Below are positions 25,428 through 33,086 of a DNA stretch of 64,000 bases, one piece after another. Origin of the DNA: G965116155 sp965116155 (lineage in GTDB: Bacteria > Bdellovibrionota > Bdellovibrionia > Bdellovibrionales > UBA1609). The position numbers and the translations under genes are program-made. Location of the stretch: contig OZ220488.1 in the NCBI GenBank assembly GCA_965116155.1, positions 434,001-498,000 on the forward strand, written 5' to 3'. Under the pieces are notes generated by a model that saw only the letters and a program-made list of their open reading frames with translations, did not search any database and was not told the origin of the DNA. Every line of letters starts with the position of its first letter. Within the stretch, counting starts at the first letter, position 1.

Positions 25428-27653
25428 ATGCGTGTATTGGGTGCATACTTTTTGTATGGGTGTGGTGCTCTGTTTTGGTGCTCTGTTTTGGCGCTGTGTT
25501 TGGGCGCAAGCTTTGTGGCCGCGGAGAGCGGCTCTGTAGGTACCAGTGGCCCTCAAAAGGAGTGTACGGCTTTGCTTAAGGGTTCTGTATTTTTAAAAAA
25601 ACTCCCCCACCGGGCGTTGGCTTTTGACAAAATCGGTCCTGAGGATATTTACGCCCCATTAGATGCTACTATTAAAAAAGCAACAGCTGATGTTAAGGCC
25701 ATAGCCGAGTCCCGTGAGGCGCCTAGTTTTAAAAACACCGTAGAGGCTTTAGAGCATGTGGATGCCGACATGACCCGCGTTTACGGGGCCATGGACGTGC
25801 TAAGCATACATAAAATGAGCCCCGCGCAGACGAAGCTTGAAAAGCACTTTGTACCTAAGATGGTGGAATTTAGCAGCAAGATTCTATCTAACAAAAAGCT
25901 TTTTGCCCGTATTAAGCATGTATACGAGCAACACGCTTATAACAATACACCCCGTGGTCTCAGTGTAGAGCAAAAAAGGCTTCTTAATGAGACTTACAAT
26001 AAATTTGCCAAAAACGGCGCAGGCCTTAGCGAAAATAAGCAAAAACGTTTTCGTAAAATTTCGCAAGAGCTGGGTGTTTTGAGCATTCAGTTTAAAGAAA
26101 ATGTCCGGCAGAGCATTGCGGATTTTAATTTGTATTTGAGTGAGGGCGAGATCGCAGGATTGCCTGAGGATTTAAAAGCCGCCGCCCGCAAAAAGGCCCA
26201 AGTGGCTGGCAGTAAAGATAAGTACATTATTGGTATAGATTATTCTGACTACATGCAGGCTATGAAGTACCTAGATAGCTCGGAGGCGCGGCGCAAGTTA
26301 TGGGACGCCAAAGGCAAGGTGGCATCCCAGGGCTTGTTTGATAACAGCAAGATTGTGGCTAGAATTTTGGAGCTACGCAACCAAAAGGCTAAGCTGTTGG
26401 GTTATGCGTCGCATGCTCCAAGGGCAATGGAGGAGCGCATGGCAAAAACTCCCCAAAGGGTGTGGGAGTTTTTGCAGACCCTTTACGATGCCATATTGCC
26501 TTACGCTGAAAAAGAGTGGCAAGAGCTGCAGGCTTTTGCCAAAGCCCAAGGGTACAAGGGCTCTTTACAGGCGTGGGATATTACCTACTACCACACCAAG
26601 CTCAAAGAGCGCCAGCAGGGTTTTGATGTAAAACTGTTACGCAACTACCTTAATGTGGGCAGCACGTTAAAGGCTTTGTTTAAGGTGGCAAAGCGCTTGT
26701 ATGGGTTGGAGTTTAAGTTAAAGCCGCATGCTGCGTATCCGGTGTGGGATAAAGAGATGCAAGTGTATGAGGTGTCGCGCAAAGGGGATTTTGTGGGGCT
26801 GTTGTATTTGGATCTATTCTCGCGCCCGCAAGAGAAAAAAGAAGGCGCCTGGATGCATGATTTTTTAACCCAAGGGCAGTGGAAGCGCAGGCTGCAGCGC
26901 CCGCATGTTTTGGTGGCGACTAACTTCACGCCTCAAGAAGAGTTAGCCTTTAAGGACCGTCTTATAGAGTGGTACGACGTTTATGTGTTGTTTCATGAGT
27001 TTGGGCATGCTTTGCATGGGCTTTTGGCGCAGGGGCGGTACCGATCGCTTAGTGGCACTAATGTGGCGCTGGATTTGGTGGAGCTGCCTTCGCAGGTTTT
27101 AGAGAACTGGATATACGAGCCTGAGGTGGCGCAGTTGCTGGGTCGGCATTACAAAAGCAAAAAACCCCTGCCTGAGGCTTGGATAAAAAAGATCCGCGCC
27201 AACAAAAACCTAGACACCAGCCCTATGCAAAAGCTAAGGCAGGTTCGTATGTCTATGCTGGATATGGCATGGCATGACGGGCCCTATCAGCCCAAGAGCT
27301 GGAAGGATTTGGATGTTATAGGTTTTGAGAAGGAGTTTTTGGCAAAATTTCCTGGTGTGGTGCCGCAGCACCCTGCTGCCAAAAAGCACAGTACGACTTT
27401 AAGTTTTAGCCATTTGTTTTCTAGCATGTACGATGCGGGTTATTATAGTTATCTTTGGTCTGAGATGCTGGTCGCGGGTGCTTGGCCGGTGTTTGAGCGG
27501 GGGGGATTTTTGTCGCGCAAGATGGGCCGCCGGTTTGAGGAGTGTATTTTGTCTAAAGGCAACACTCGGGAGGCGGAGGTTTTGTTTGCGGATTTTTGCC
27601 CGCACCAACCTACCGCCCAAGACCTGGTTAGATTTTGGGAGTTTAAAGACTAG
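25428..27653 (+). CDS. M3 family oligopeptidase (Dcp/OpdA-like), exported
   Basis: Zinc oligopeptidase of the thimet/oligopeptidase A/Dcp family. The catalytic motif HEFGHALHGLL is at about residue 523 of 741, with the helical substrate-channel sequence on both sides, as expected. Unlike the cytosolic E. coli enzymes, this one starts with a hydrophobic signal (MRVLGAYFLYGCGALFW onwards) ending near CLGASFVAAES, so it is predicted periplasmic; a lipoprotein is possible but the lipobox is poor. The ATG at 25428 has GGAG 8 nt upstream; the in-frame ATG 14 codons earlier has none. It probably degrades signal peptides and small oligopeptides. It stands as a single gene between the divergent E1 operon and the ankyrin gene. 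Confidence 0.92.
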   Translation: MRVLGAYFLYGCGALFWCSVLALCLGASFVAAESGSVGTSGPQKECTALLKGSVFLKKLPHRALAFDKIGPEDIYAPLDATIKKATADVKAIAESREAPSFKNTVEALEHVDADMTRVYGAMDVLSIHKMSPAQTKLEKHFVPKMVEFSSKILSNKKLFARIKHVYEQHAYNNTPRGLSVEQKRLLNETYNKFAKNGAGLSENKQKRFRKISQELGVLSIQFKENVRQSIADFNLYLSEGEIAGLPEDLKAAARKKAQVAGSKDKYIIGIDYSDYMQAMKYLDSSEARRKLWDAKGKVASQGLFDNSKIVARILELRNQKAKLLGYASHAPRAMEERMAKTPQRVWEFLQTLYDAILPYAEKEWQELQAFAKAQGYKGSLQAWDITYYHTKLKERQQGFDVKLLRNYLNVGSTLKALFKVAKRLYGLEFKLKPHAAYPVWDKEMQVYEVSRKGDFVGLLYLDLFSRPQEKKEGAWMHDFLTQGQWKRRLQRPHVLVATNFTPQEELAFKDRLIEWYDVYVLFHEFGHALHGLLAQGRYRSLSGTNVALDLVELPSQVLENWIYEPEVAQLLGRHYKSKKPLPEAWIKKIRANKNLDTSPMQKLRQVRMSMLDMAWHDGPYQPKSWKDLDVIGFEKEFLAKFPGVVPQHPAAKKHSTTLSFSHLFSSMYDAGYYSYLWSEMLVAGAWPVFERGGFLSRKMGRRFEECILSKGNTREAEVLFADFCPHQPTAQDLVRFWEFKD

Positions 27654-27958
27654 CCCAAACACTTTGGCCAGAAAGCGCAGGCCCTTGCTAGCCCCATAGG
27701 GGTGTGGCAAGGCGGGTCAACCCCTTATAAATTGGACAGTTTTTAGTGAACTTTTTGGAGGATAGAAGGTCAGGGGGCCCGCCGCTGTGGGGAGGGTATA
27801 GGCTTAGAAATTTACCTGCCCTTATTTCCTCAAGCCCTCAAGCAAGGCGCGTTGCTTAACCACAAAGAAAGTGCTAAAAAGCAACAAAAAAATATACTGC
27901 GAAATGACTAAAAACGAGGGATGCCGCCCTATAAGGAACCCTACAAGGAAAAGCGTAA
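27654..27958. other. 305-bp intergenic region
   Basis: No gene recognised. It has a hairpin just after the peptidase gene (27683-27712) and a purine-rich stretch near 27770. The last 20 bp carry the ankyrin leader with AAGGA 9 nt before its ATG. A TATACT near 27892 could be a -10 box, but no good -35 accompanies it. No type I or II element is present, unlike most other gaps of this size. Confidence 0.5.
27683..27712 (+). terminator. Hairpin after the M3 peptidase gene
   Basis: CCTTGC-TA-GCCCC ATA GGGG-TGT-GGCAAGG, 30 bp after the stop. There is no T-run, so either a weak terminator or a stray single hairpin with the same bulged geometry as the inner hairpins of type I elements. Confidence 0.4.
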
Positions 27959-29098
27959 ATGAAAAAACTTTTGTGTGCGTTTTTGATTTTGTTTTTGTGC
28001 TCGTATGCTTGGGCAGGTAAAGGCATACGCGGTGACTATTGGGGCAAGCCCAAAGCAGCTAGTGATCCAATAAACTTGCCGGATTCTGTTAAAAATATGC
28101 TGGATGCAGAGGTTCTGACAGGCGCTATGCTGCCTCTTTTTTGGGCCATTAAACACAAAGATTACGCTCTTGTAAAAACTTTGCTAAACCACAAAATAGA
28201 TATCAATGCTCAAGATGCCCAAGGCCGCACGGCTCTTATGCAGGCGGTGCAAATGCCTAACTATGCAGATATTGAGACTTTGTTGGGCCATGCCGGCGTT
28301 GATATTAACCAAACAGACGACCATGGCAAAACGGCTCTTTTTTGGGCTGCGCAAAGGGGCAGATTGCACTTTATAAAAACTTTATTAAATAGTGGCATTG
28401 ATGTTAACGCCAGGGGCGAATATGGCAATACAGCTCTTATTTGGGCGGCGTATAACGGGCATGAAGAGTCTGTGCAGGCTCTTTTAGCTCATAAAGATAT
28501 TGATGTTAACGCCAAGGACGATGCTGGCGATACAGCGCTTATTTTGGCTGCGAGCAGAGGGAATGAAGAATCTGTACAAGCTCTTTTGGCTCATGAAGAT
28601 ATTGATGTTAATGCTAAGGGCGAATGTGGCTATACAGCGCTTAGTTGGGCTGCGCGTAACAGGCATGAAGAGTCTGTGCAGGCTCTTTTAGAACATAAAG
28701 ATATTGATGTTAACGCCAAGGACGGTGATGGCAATACAGCGCTTATTTGGTCTGCGCGCAGAGGGCATGAAGAGTCTGTGCAGGCTCTTTTAGCTCATAA
28801 AGATATTGATGTTAATGCCAAGGACGGTGATGGCAATACAGCGCTTATTTGGGCTGCGTATGAAGGGCATGAAGAGTCTGTGCAAGCTCTTTTAGCGCGT
28901 AAAGATACTGATGTTAACGCCAGGGGCGAATATGGCTATACAGCGCTTTTTTGGGCTGCGCATGACGGGCGTGAAGCGCTTGTAGGGATTTTGCGAGAGC
29001 ATGGGGCTATTAATGCTGGCACAATAGAAAAACCTGGCGCTGTGAACGTGCTTTTACAGCGTGGCAAATCACTCTGCACAAAGTTATTACAAAGTTAG
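27959..29098 (+). CDS. Exported ankyrin-repeat protein
   Basis: A 379-aa protein with a signal peptide (MKKLLCAFLILFLCSYAWAG, cleavage near AWA/G) followed by about eight ankyrin repeats of 33 residues (pattern DxxGNTALIWAAxxGHEESV, then QALLAHKDIDVNAK). Predicted to be periplasmic and to bind a protein partner; no enzyme domain. The central repeats are nearly identical at the DNA level in 99-bp periods (about 28430-28960), pointing to recent tandem duplication or gene conversion. The ribosome site is AAGGA 9 nt upstream. The stop codon TAG (29096-29098) is part of the TTAGAGCGCTAG terminus of the following type I element, so the C-terminus may have been set by its insertion. Confidence 0.85.
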   Translation: MKKLLCAFLILFLCSYAWAGKGIRGDYWGKPKAASDPINLPDSVKNMLDAEVLTGAMLPLFWAIKHKDYALVKTLLNHKIDINAQDAQGRTALMQAVQMPNYADIETLLGHAGVDINQTDDHGKTALFWAAQRGRLHFIKTLLNSGIDVNARGEYGNTALIWAAYNGHEESVQALLAHKDIDVNAKDDAGDTALILAASRGNEESVQALLAHEDIDVNAKGECGYTALSWAARNRHEESVQALLEHKDIDVNAKDGDGNTALIWSARRGHEESVQALLAHKDIDVNAKDGDGNTALIWAAYEGHEESVQALLARKDTDVNARGEYGYTALFWAAHDGREALVGILREHGAINAGTIEKPGAVNVLLQRGKSLCTKLLQS

Positions 29099-29302
29099 AG
29101 CGCTAGGAAAATGCCATGGGATTAAGCGCATCTTCCTGATAGCACCTAAAGGTGCGGCCATCAGGAAGATAAGCGTCCCACATGGCATTTTCCGACCTAT
29201 AAGGCATCTATGGCCCTGCGGGATTGTGCGATCGTTAGGCACAAGGCGTCCAGACTTGCGTCAAAGTCCCGTACGTTGAGCAAACAAAAATTAGAGCGCT
29301 AG
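29095..29302 (+). repeat. Type I palindromic element, copy C
   Basis: Bounded by TTAGAGCGCTAG at 29095-29106 and 29291-29302. The outer stem pairs GAAAATGCCATGGGA (29107-29121) with TCCCACATGGCATTTTCC (29176-29193), yet another stem sequence. The inner hairpin is CTTCCTGATAGCACC TAAA GGTGCGG-CCATCAGGAAG. The third block has TTGTGCG...GGCACAA-type pairing in place of the GGGCC hairpin. The first TAG is the stop codon of the ankyrin gene. Confidence 0.85.
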
Positions 29303-29397
29303 CGAAATTCTCTGGGATAAGCGCGTGAGCATAAAGGTGTGTCAGTCTTCACAACAAGGTAACATTGCTGGCGCTTTTATGCTTACGCCTTTAGGCG
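29291..29397 (+). repeat. Truncated type I copy with a type II-like unit
   Basis: A second type I copy starts at the shared terminus (29291) with GCGAAATTCTCTGGGATAAGCGC but its right arm is missing. It is joined to a unit with inverted ends, CGTGAGCATAAA (29324-29335) and TTTTATGCTTACGC (29375-29388), followed by a small CGCCTTTAGGCG hairpin. It looks like a rearranged or deleted composite. Confidence 0.65.
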
Positions 29398-29413
29398 AAC
29401 GCACCACATCCTG

Positions 29414-29481
29414 CGTCTCACCCATGTCCCACTGGCAGGCGCCAAAGGCGCCGGATACCAGTGGGACCAACAGCAGCGCGT
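29414..29481. repeat. Type III palindromic element (secF copy)
   Basis: CGTCTCACCCATGTCCC, then hairpin ACTGGCAGGCGCC AAA GGCGCCGGATACCAGT, then GGGACCAACAGCAGCGCGT. Same layout and flanks as 23123-23192; the GGCGCC/GGGCCC difference is compensated on both arms. It lies immediately before the secF-end palindrome. Confidence 0.78.
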
Positions 29482-29533
29482 AACATAAAAGCCACCCCTA
29501 ATGCCTAAAGGCATTAGGGGTGGCTTTTATGTT
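29482..29533. repeat. Palindrome encoding the SecF C-terminus
   Basis: 24-bp perfect arms (29482-29505, 29510-29533) with a TTTA-type 4-nt loop. One arm encodes NIKATPNA, the loop and other arm finish with FRH and the TAG stop (29498-29500). The aligned palindrome at the TRAP gene end (62269-62308) encodes a near-identical tail. Confidence 0.85.
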
Positions 29534-30457
29534 GTCGAGCCAGATGACCAATGGAGAAGCAACAAAGATAGACGAATACGTGCCCACAACAACGCCAATA
29601 CCCAAAGTAAAAGCAAAATCCCTAATGACACCTTGGGCAAAAAAGTACATCGCAAACACCGCTAGCAGAGTCGTAACAGATGTCAGCACCGTGCGCGTAA
29701 GCACATCGTTCAAAGCCCTGTTCACCACACCACTAAAGCCACCCTTTGCAGCCTCAACCCCACGCGCACCAAAAGCCGACACGTTCTCCCTAATACGATC
29801 AAAAGTCACAATCGTATCATTGAGCGAATAACCTATAATCGTTAAAATCGCCGCCATAGTCTGCACATTCACCTCACGCGCAAACAAAGCAAAAATCCCG
29901 AGCGTAATAATACTGTCATGGAACAAACACACCACAGCACCAGGTGCGTACTTGTAATCAAACCTCAAGCCCACATAAATCAAAACCAAAAGCAAACTAT
30001 AAAAAGCCGCCAGCAAACCACGCCGCTTTAGGTCCTCCCCTATCTGCGGGCCCACAAAATCCACCTTGCGCACCTGAGCCCCCTTAAGAGGCGCAAAAAA
30101 TTTTGCAAAATCCACCTTGGCATCCGCACCCCTATGCTCCACTCGAATCAAAAACTCCCTCCCCTCAGCACCCAAAGACTGCACCTGAGCTTTTTTGTAA
30201 TCTGCTTGTTCTAAAAACTCCCTCACATCACCAGCGGTGGTTTCAGCATCCTCAAACAACAGCTGCACCTGAGTGCCTCCAGAAAAATCGATCCCATAGT
30301 TAAACCCCCGCAACCCAATACCCAACAGCGACCCTAGCACCAAAACCGCAGACACCACCCCACACACGCCCGACAGCGCTATAAAATTAAACCCTAAACC
30401 GCCTCCCCGACGGGCAGGCCCACTTTGGCTCTTTTTTATGCCACCATCCTTAGCCAT
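29498..30457 (-). CDS. secF: Protein translocase subunit SecF
   Basis: Inner-membrane partner of SecD that uses proton motive force to aid late export through SecYEG. About 319 aa, typical length. It has the N-terminal membrane segment, the periplasmic GIDFSGGTQVQLLF motif, and five C-terminal membrane helices including YSLNDTIVTFDRIREN. The ATG at 30455-30457 is preferred over the GTG immediately before it; GGAGAG lies upstream. It follows secD by 26 bp in a yajC-secD-secF unit. The last nine or so residues (KATPNAFRH) are encoded by a palindrome and resemble the end of the unrelated TRAP permease, so the native C-terminus was probably replaced. Confidence 0.96.
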   Translation of the reverse strand: MAKDGGIKKSQSGPARRGGGLGFNFIALSGVCGVVSAVLVLGSLLGIGLRGFNYGIDFSGGTQVQLLFEDAETTAGDVREFLEQADYKKAQVQSLGAEGREFLIRVEHRGADAKVDFAKFFAPLKGAQVRKVDFVGPQIGEDLKRRGLLAAFYSLLLVLIYVGLRFDYKYAPGAVVCLFHDSIITLGIFALFAREVNVQTMAAILTIIGYSLNDTIVTFDRIRENVSAFGARGVEAAKGGFSGVVNRALNDVLTRTVLTSVTTLLAVFAMYFFAQGVIRDFAFTLGIGVVVGTYSSIFVASPLVIWLDNIKATPNAFRH

Positions 30458-30483
30458 CACCTGTCTCTCTCCCCATACAACAC

Positions 30484-32235
30484 TTAAACACGCACTAGGT
30501 TTTTAAATTTAAACTTGTGTACCAAGCTCTCAATAATAGTGCGCGACACAAACACCGCCGTAAACACAGAGGTCGCAATTCCACAAAGCAACGTCACTGC
30601 AAAACCCCTAATAGGCCCCGTGCCATAATACATCAAAACCAAGCACACTAAAGCTGTTGTAATATTGGCATCTAAAATAGCAGAAAACGCCTGCCCAAAG
30701 CCATCGGCCACGGCACCTCCCACACCCGCACCCTTACGCAGCTCCTCTTTGATGCGCTCAAACACAATAACATTAGCATCCACCGCCATACCCACCGTTA
30801 AAATAATCCCCGCCACCCCAGGCAAAGTTAGCGTAGCTCCCAACGAAGACAAAATGCCAAAAATAAACAGCACATTTAGCACCAAAGCCAAATCAGCCAC
30901 CAAGCCCACCGCACCGTAATAAAACAGCATAAACACCAGCACCAAAACCATACCCACAACCCCAGCCAGTTCGCCCGCAGCAATGGCCTCCGCACCCAGA
31001 GTTGGCCCCACTGTGCGCTCCTCCAATTGACTCAAATCCGCCGGCAACGAACCCGACCGCAAAGCACTCGCTATAAACTGAGCCTCTTTGCGCGTTTGCT
31101 CATAATTAGACGCCCCCAGGGTAATGCGTGCCCTTTGGGAGTCGATTTTTTCCCTCACAGAAGGCGCCGACTTGACCACACCATCTAATACAATGGCCAT
31201 AAAACCAGGCGCGATCGCCTCCGTTAGCTCTGCAAACAATCGCCTGCCCTCAGGAGTAAAACGAAAATTCACCTCGTATCGACCAAACTCATCCGGAGCC
31301 GCAATAGCATCCTCTAAATGCTCTCCACCTAGCTGGTTGTTTACTTCAATCAGGTGCGGCACGCGGCCCGTTAGCATATCCTGAGCTTTGTCGTTTTTCT
31401 CAAACAGCACCCGCGTATTGAGCGGCAATTTAGGCTTTAAATATTGGTTGAGCTGCTCAACATAAGCCCTATAACCACCCCCTTTAGTCTCTTTAAACTC
31501 CACCCCCTTAGAAGCAGCCTCTTCCATCCACTCCGCGAGCTGCTCCGGCTCTACCTCTTTAGACACTGGACGAAAATTCAGCCTCGCCGCCCTATTAACC
31601 AGCTCCTTAGCCCCAGCGGTATCCTTAATGCCAGGCAGTTGCACCAAAATCCTGTCATTCCCCTGGGCCGCAATACTCGGCTCCGCCACCCCAAACTCAT
31701 CAATACGCGCCCGCACCACCTCTATAGCCTGATCCACCACCTGCGCCCTATAAGCATCCAGAGTGCTCGGTACAAAACCCACTTTAAACGCCCTGCCGCC
31801 ACCCGCGTCAGCAGACCCCTCCACAAGCTCTAAAACCTGCAAACGCACACCGAAGTAATCCCGTGACTCTATATGCTCGCGCAAAGCGGGCTCATCATCG
31901 CCAGCACCAAAGCCCACCAGCAGCTGAAGCGCGTTTTGAGGATCAACCCTCAACTCCCCATGGCTGAGTTTAGCAAAATCAAAGCTGTCCTTGAGCTCTG
32001 TTAAAAGGCGCATGGTTTTTTCAACCATAATGGCGCGCGTGTCCACACCCATCACCAGCTGCAAACCTCCTTGAATATCCAAGCCCTTGGTAACGCGGTT
32101 TTTGAGCATAAAAGAATTCCTATCGCGCTCCGTGTCCAGAGCTTTATCTGCAAAGTTGGGCACCACCCCCACTACCGCTAAGGCTACAAAACCCACCACC
32201 ACTAGCCAGCGCATTTTTAAACTCTCAATCAACAT
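30484..32235 (-). CDS. secD: Protein translocase subunit SecD
   Basis: 583-aa inner-membrane export factor with six transmembrane segments and a large periplasmic P1 head. Motifs: GLDIQGGLQLVMGV near residue 53, VDQAIEVVRARIDEFGV, LPGIKDTAGA, and the C-terminal DANVIVFERIKEELRKG. ATG at 32233-32235. It lies 22 bp after yajC and 26 bp before secF. Nothing unusual in length or motifs. Confidence 0.97.
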   Translation of the reverse strand: MLIESLKMRWLVVVGFVALAVVGVVPNFADKALDTERDRNSFMLKNRVTKGLDIQGGLQLVMGVDTRAIMVEKTMRLLTELKDSFDFAKLSHGELRVDPQNALQLLVGFGAGDDEPALREHIESRDYFGVRLQVLELVEGSADAGGGRAFKVGFVPSTLDAYRAQVVDQAIEVVRARIDEFGVAEPSIAAQGNDRILVQLPGIKDTAGAKELVNRAARLNFRPVSKEVEPEQLAEWMEEAASKGVEFKETKGGGYRAYVEQLNQYLKPKLPLNTRVLFEKNDKAQDMLTGRVPHLIEVNNQLGGEHLEDAIAAPDEFGRYEVNFRFTPEGRRLFAELTEAIAPGFMAIVLDGVVKSAPSVREKIDSQRARITLGASNYEQTRKEAQFIASALRSGSLPADLSQLEERTVGPTLGAEAIAAGELAGVVGMVLVLVFMLFYYGAVGLVADLALVLNVLFIFGILSSLGATLTLPGVAGIILTVGMAVDANVIVFERIKEELRKGAGVGGAVADGFGQAFSAILDANITTALVCLVLMYYGTGPIRGFAVTLLCGIATSVFTAVFVSRTIIESLVHKFKFKNLVRV

Positions 32236-32257
32236 GGCTCTTTACCCTTTTTTGCCC

Positions 32258-32638
32258 CTATGTACCCTTTGCTGTATCGCGCTCTAAGGCCGATGAGATC
32301 TGATTCCTTAGCACCCTAATCCGCGTGCCCTGCGACACCTCCAAAACCACAAAGCCCTTGCTTAAACCTGTGATCTTGCCAAAAATGCCCCCGCTCGTTA
32401 AAACCTCGTCCCCTTCTTTTAACTTTTGCAAAAAGCTCTGGTGCTCCTTATGCCGACGGCGCTGAGGACGTATAAGCAAAAAGTAAAAAATCACAAAAAT
32501 AAAAACAAACGGCACCAGCTGCTCTAAAGCACTTGGTGTCGGCGGCGCATCCTGCGCCCAAGCCCGCGCGGCAAAAACTAATACTCCTAAAAACAAAGCA
32601 CCCATAACTACCAAACGCAATAACACACTAGGCCCCAC
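32258..32638 (-). CDS. yajC: Preprotein translocase accessory protein YajC
   Basis: Small membrane protein associated with SecDF. The YajC core is clear: PFVFIFVIFYFLLIRPQRRR, then EGDEVLTSGGIFGKITGL. It has an extra N-terminal hydrophobic stretch ending AARAWAQDAPP that looks like a cleavable signal, an addition seen in some delta-type bacteria. The longest reading starts at a GTG (32636-32638) that directly abuts a type II palindromic element (32639 onward), leaving no ribosome site; an ATG at 32605 (MGALFLGVLVF) would still give a signal sequence. The start is therefore unsettled. It heads the yajC-secD-secF unit. Confidence 0.92.
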   Translation of the reverse strand: MGPSVLLRLVVMGALFLGVLVFAARAWAQDAPPTPSALEQLVPFVFIFVIFYFLLIRPQRRRHKEHQSFLQKLKEGDEVLTSGGIFGKITGLSKGFVVLEVSQGTRIRVLRNQISSALERDTAKGT

Positions 32639-32764
32639 TGCGTAAGCATAAAAGTGGCCCCTTGAAATTTTGGGCGGGTAGCGTAACCACCTGCCACCCT
32701 TTGCAGGGTGCTAAGCAGGTGGTAAGCGAAAAGTCCCAGGATTTCAAGGGAGAACAGGATAGCT
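32639..32764 (+). mobile_element. Type II palindromic element next to yajC
   Basis: Starts TGCGTAAGCATAAAAGTG directly against the yajC start codon. The stem CCCTTGAAAT pairs with ATTTCAAGGG (about 32659-32740); inner hairpin ACCACCTG-CCACCCT TTGC AGGGTG-CAGGTGGT. It ends near GGATAGCTCG, like the GATAGCTC end of the coding copies. Confidence 0.72.
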
Positions 32765-32765
32765 C

Positions 32766-33085
32766 GCAGTATCGCACGGGACTTTGACGGCAGTCTGGTC
32801 GCGATAGGCCTAAAGATCGCCTATCGCTACAGGCTCATAGTAGCCTTTAGCTGTCTAGTGCACAAAAATGCCTCAGGCAGGACCACTTGTCTACCTGATG
32901 GCCCGCGCCCAAGGGCGCTATCAGGTAGACTGCGTAGGGCTGAGAGCATTTTTGTTGGCACTTTTATGCTTACGCCATAGCCCGCGAAATTCTCTGTGGG
33001 ACGCTTGGCGCCATCGCAGCAGCACCCTTTCAGGGTGCTGCTCTTGCGCCGCCGCTTATCCCAGAGAATTTCGCTAGCACTCTGA
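32766..33085 (-). repeat. Type I palindromic element interrupted by a type II element (der-side copy)
   Basis: On the minus strand it starts with TCAGAGTGCTAG (33074-33085), one base after the der stop. Outer stem arms 33059-33073 and 32985-33001 (GAAATTCTCTG type). Inner hairpin GCAGCACCCT TTC AGGGTGCTGC. The block before the third hairpin is split by a type II element (32851-32977). The third hairpin is GCGATAGGC...GCCTATCGC (about 32801-32827). Confidence 0.82.
32851..32977 (-). mobile_element. Type II palindromic element nested in the der-side type I copy
   Basis: Minus-strand reading starts GGCGTAAGCATAAAAGTGCC and ends GTGCACTAGACAG. The arms AACAAAAATGC and GCATTTTTGTG pair; the inner hairpin is GTCTACCTGATAGCGCCC...GGGCGCGGGCCATCAGGTAGAC. 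A TAG repeat flanks it (32848-32850 and 32978-32980). Removing it restores a type I-like CGGGCTAAAGGCTACTATG. Confidence 0.8.
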
Positions 33086-33086
33086 C

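Noticed and set aside
27399..27710. Minus-strand reading frame at the end of the M3 peptidase gene.
   Set aside because: Antisense to conserved peptidase coding sequence, no family resemblance.
32641..33085. The palindrome clusters as ordinary Rho-independent terminators.
   Set aside because: Most lack a terminal T-run, are nested two or three levels deep, occur inside coding regions and share unpaired conserved blocks. Some gene-end palindromes may still terminate transcription.
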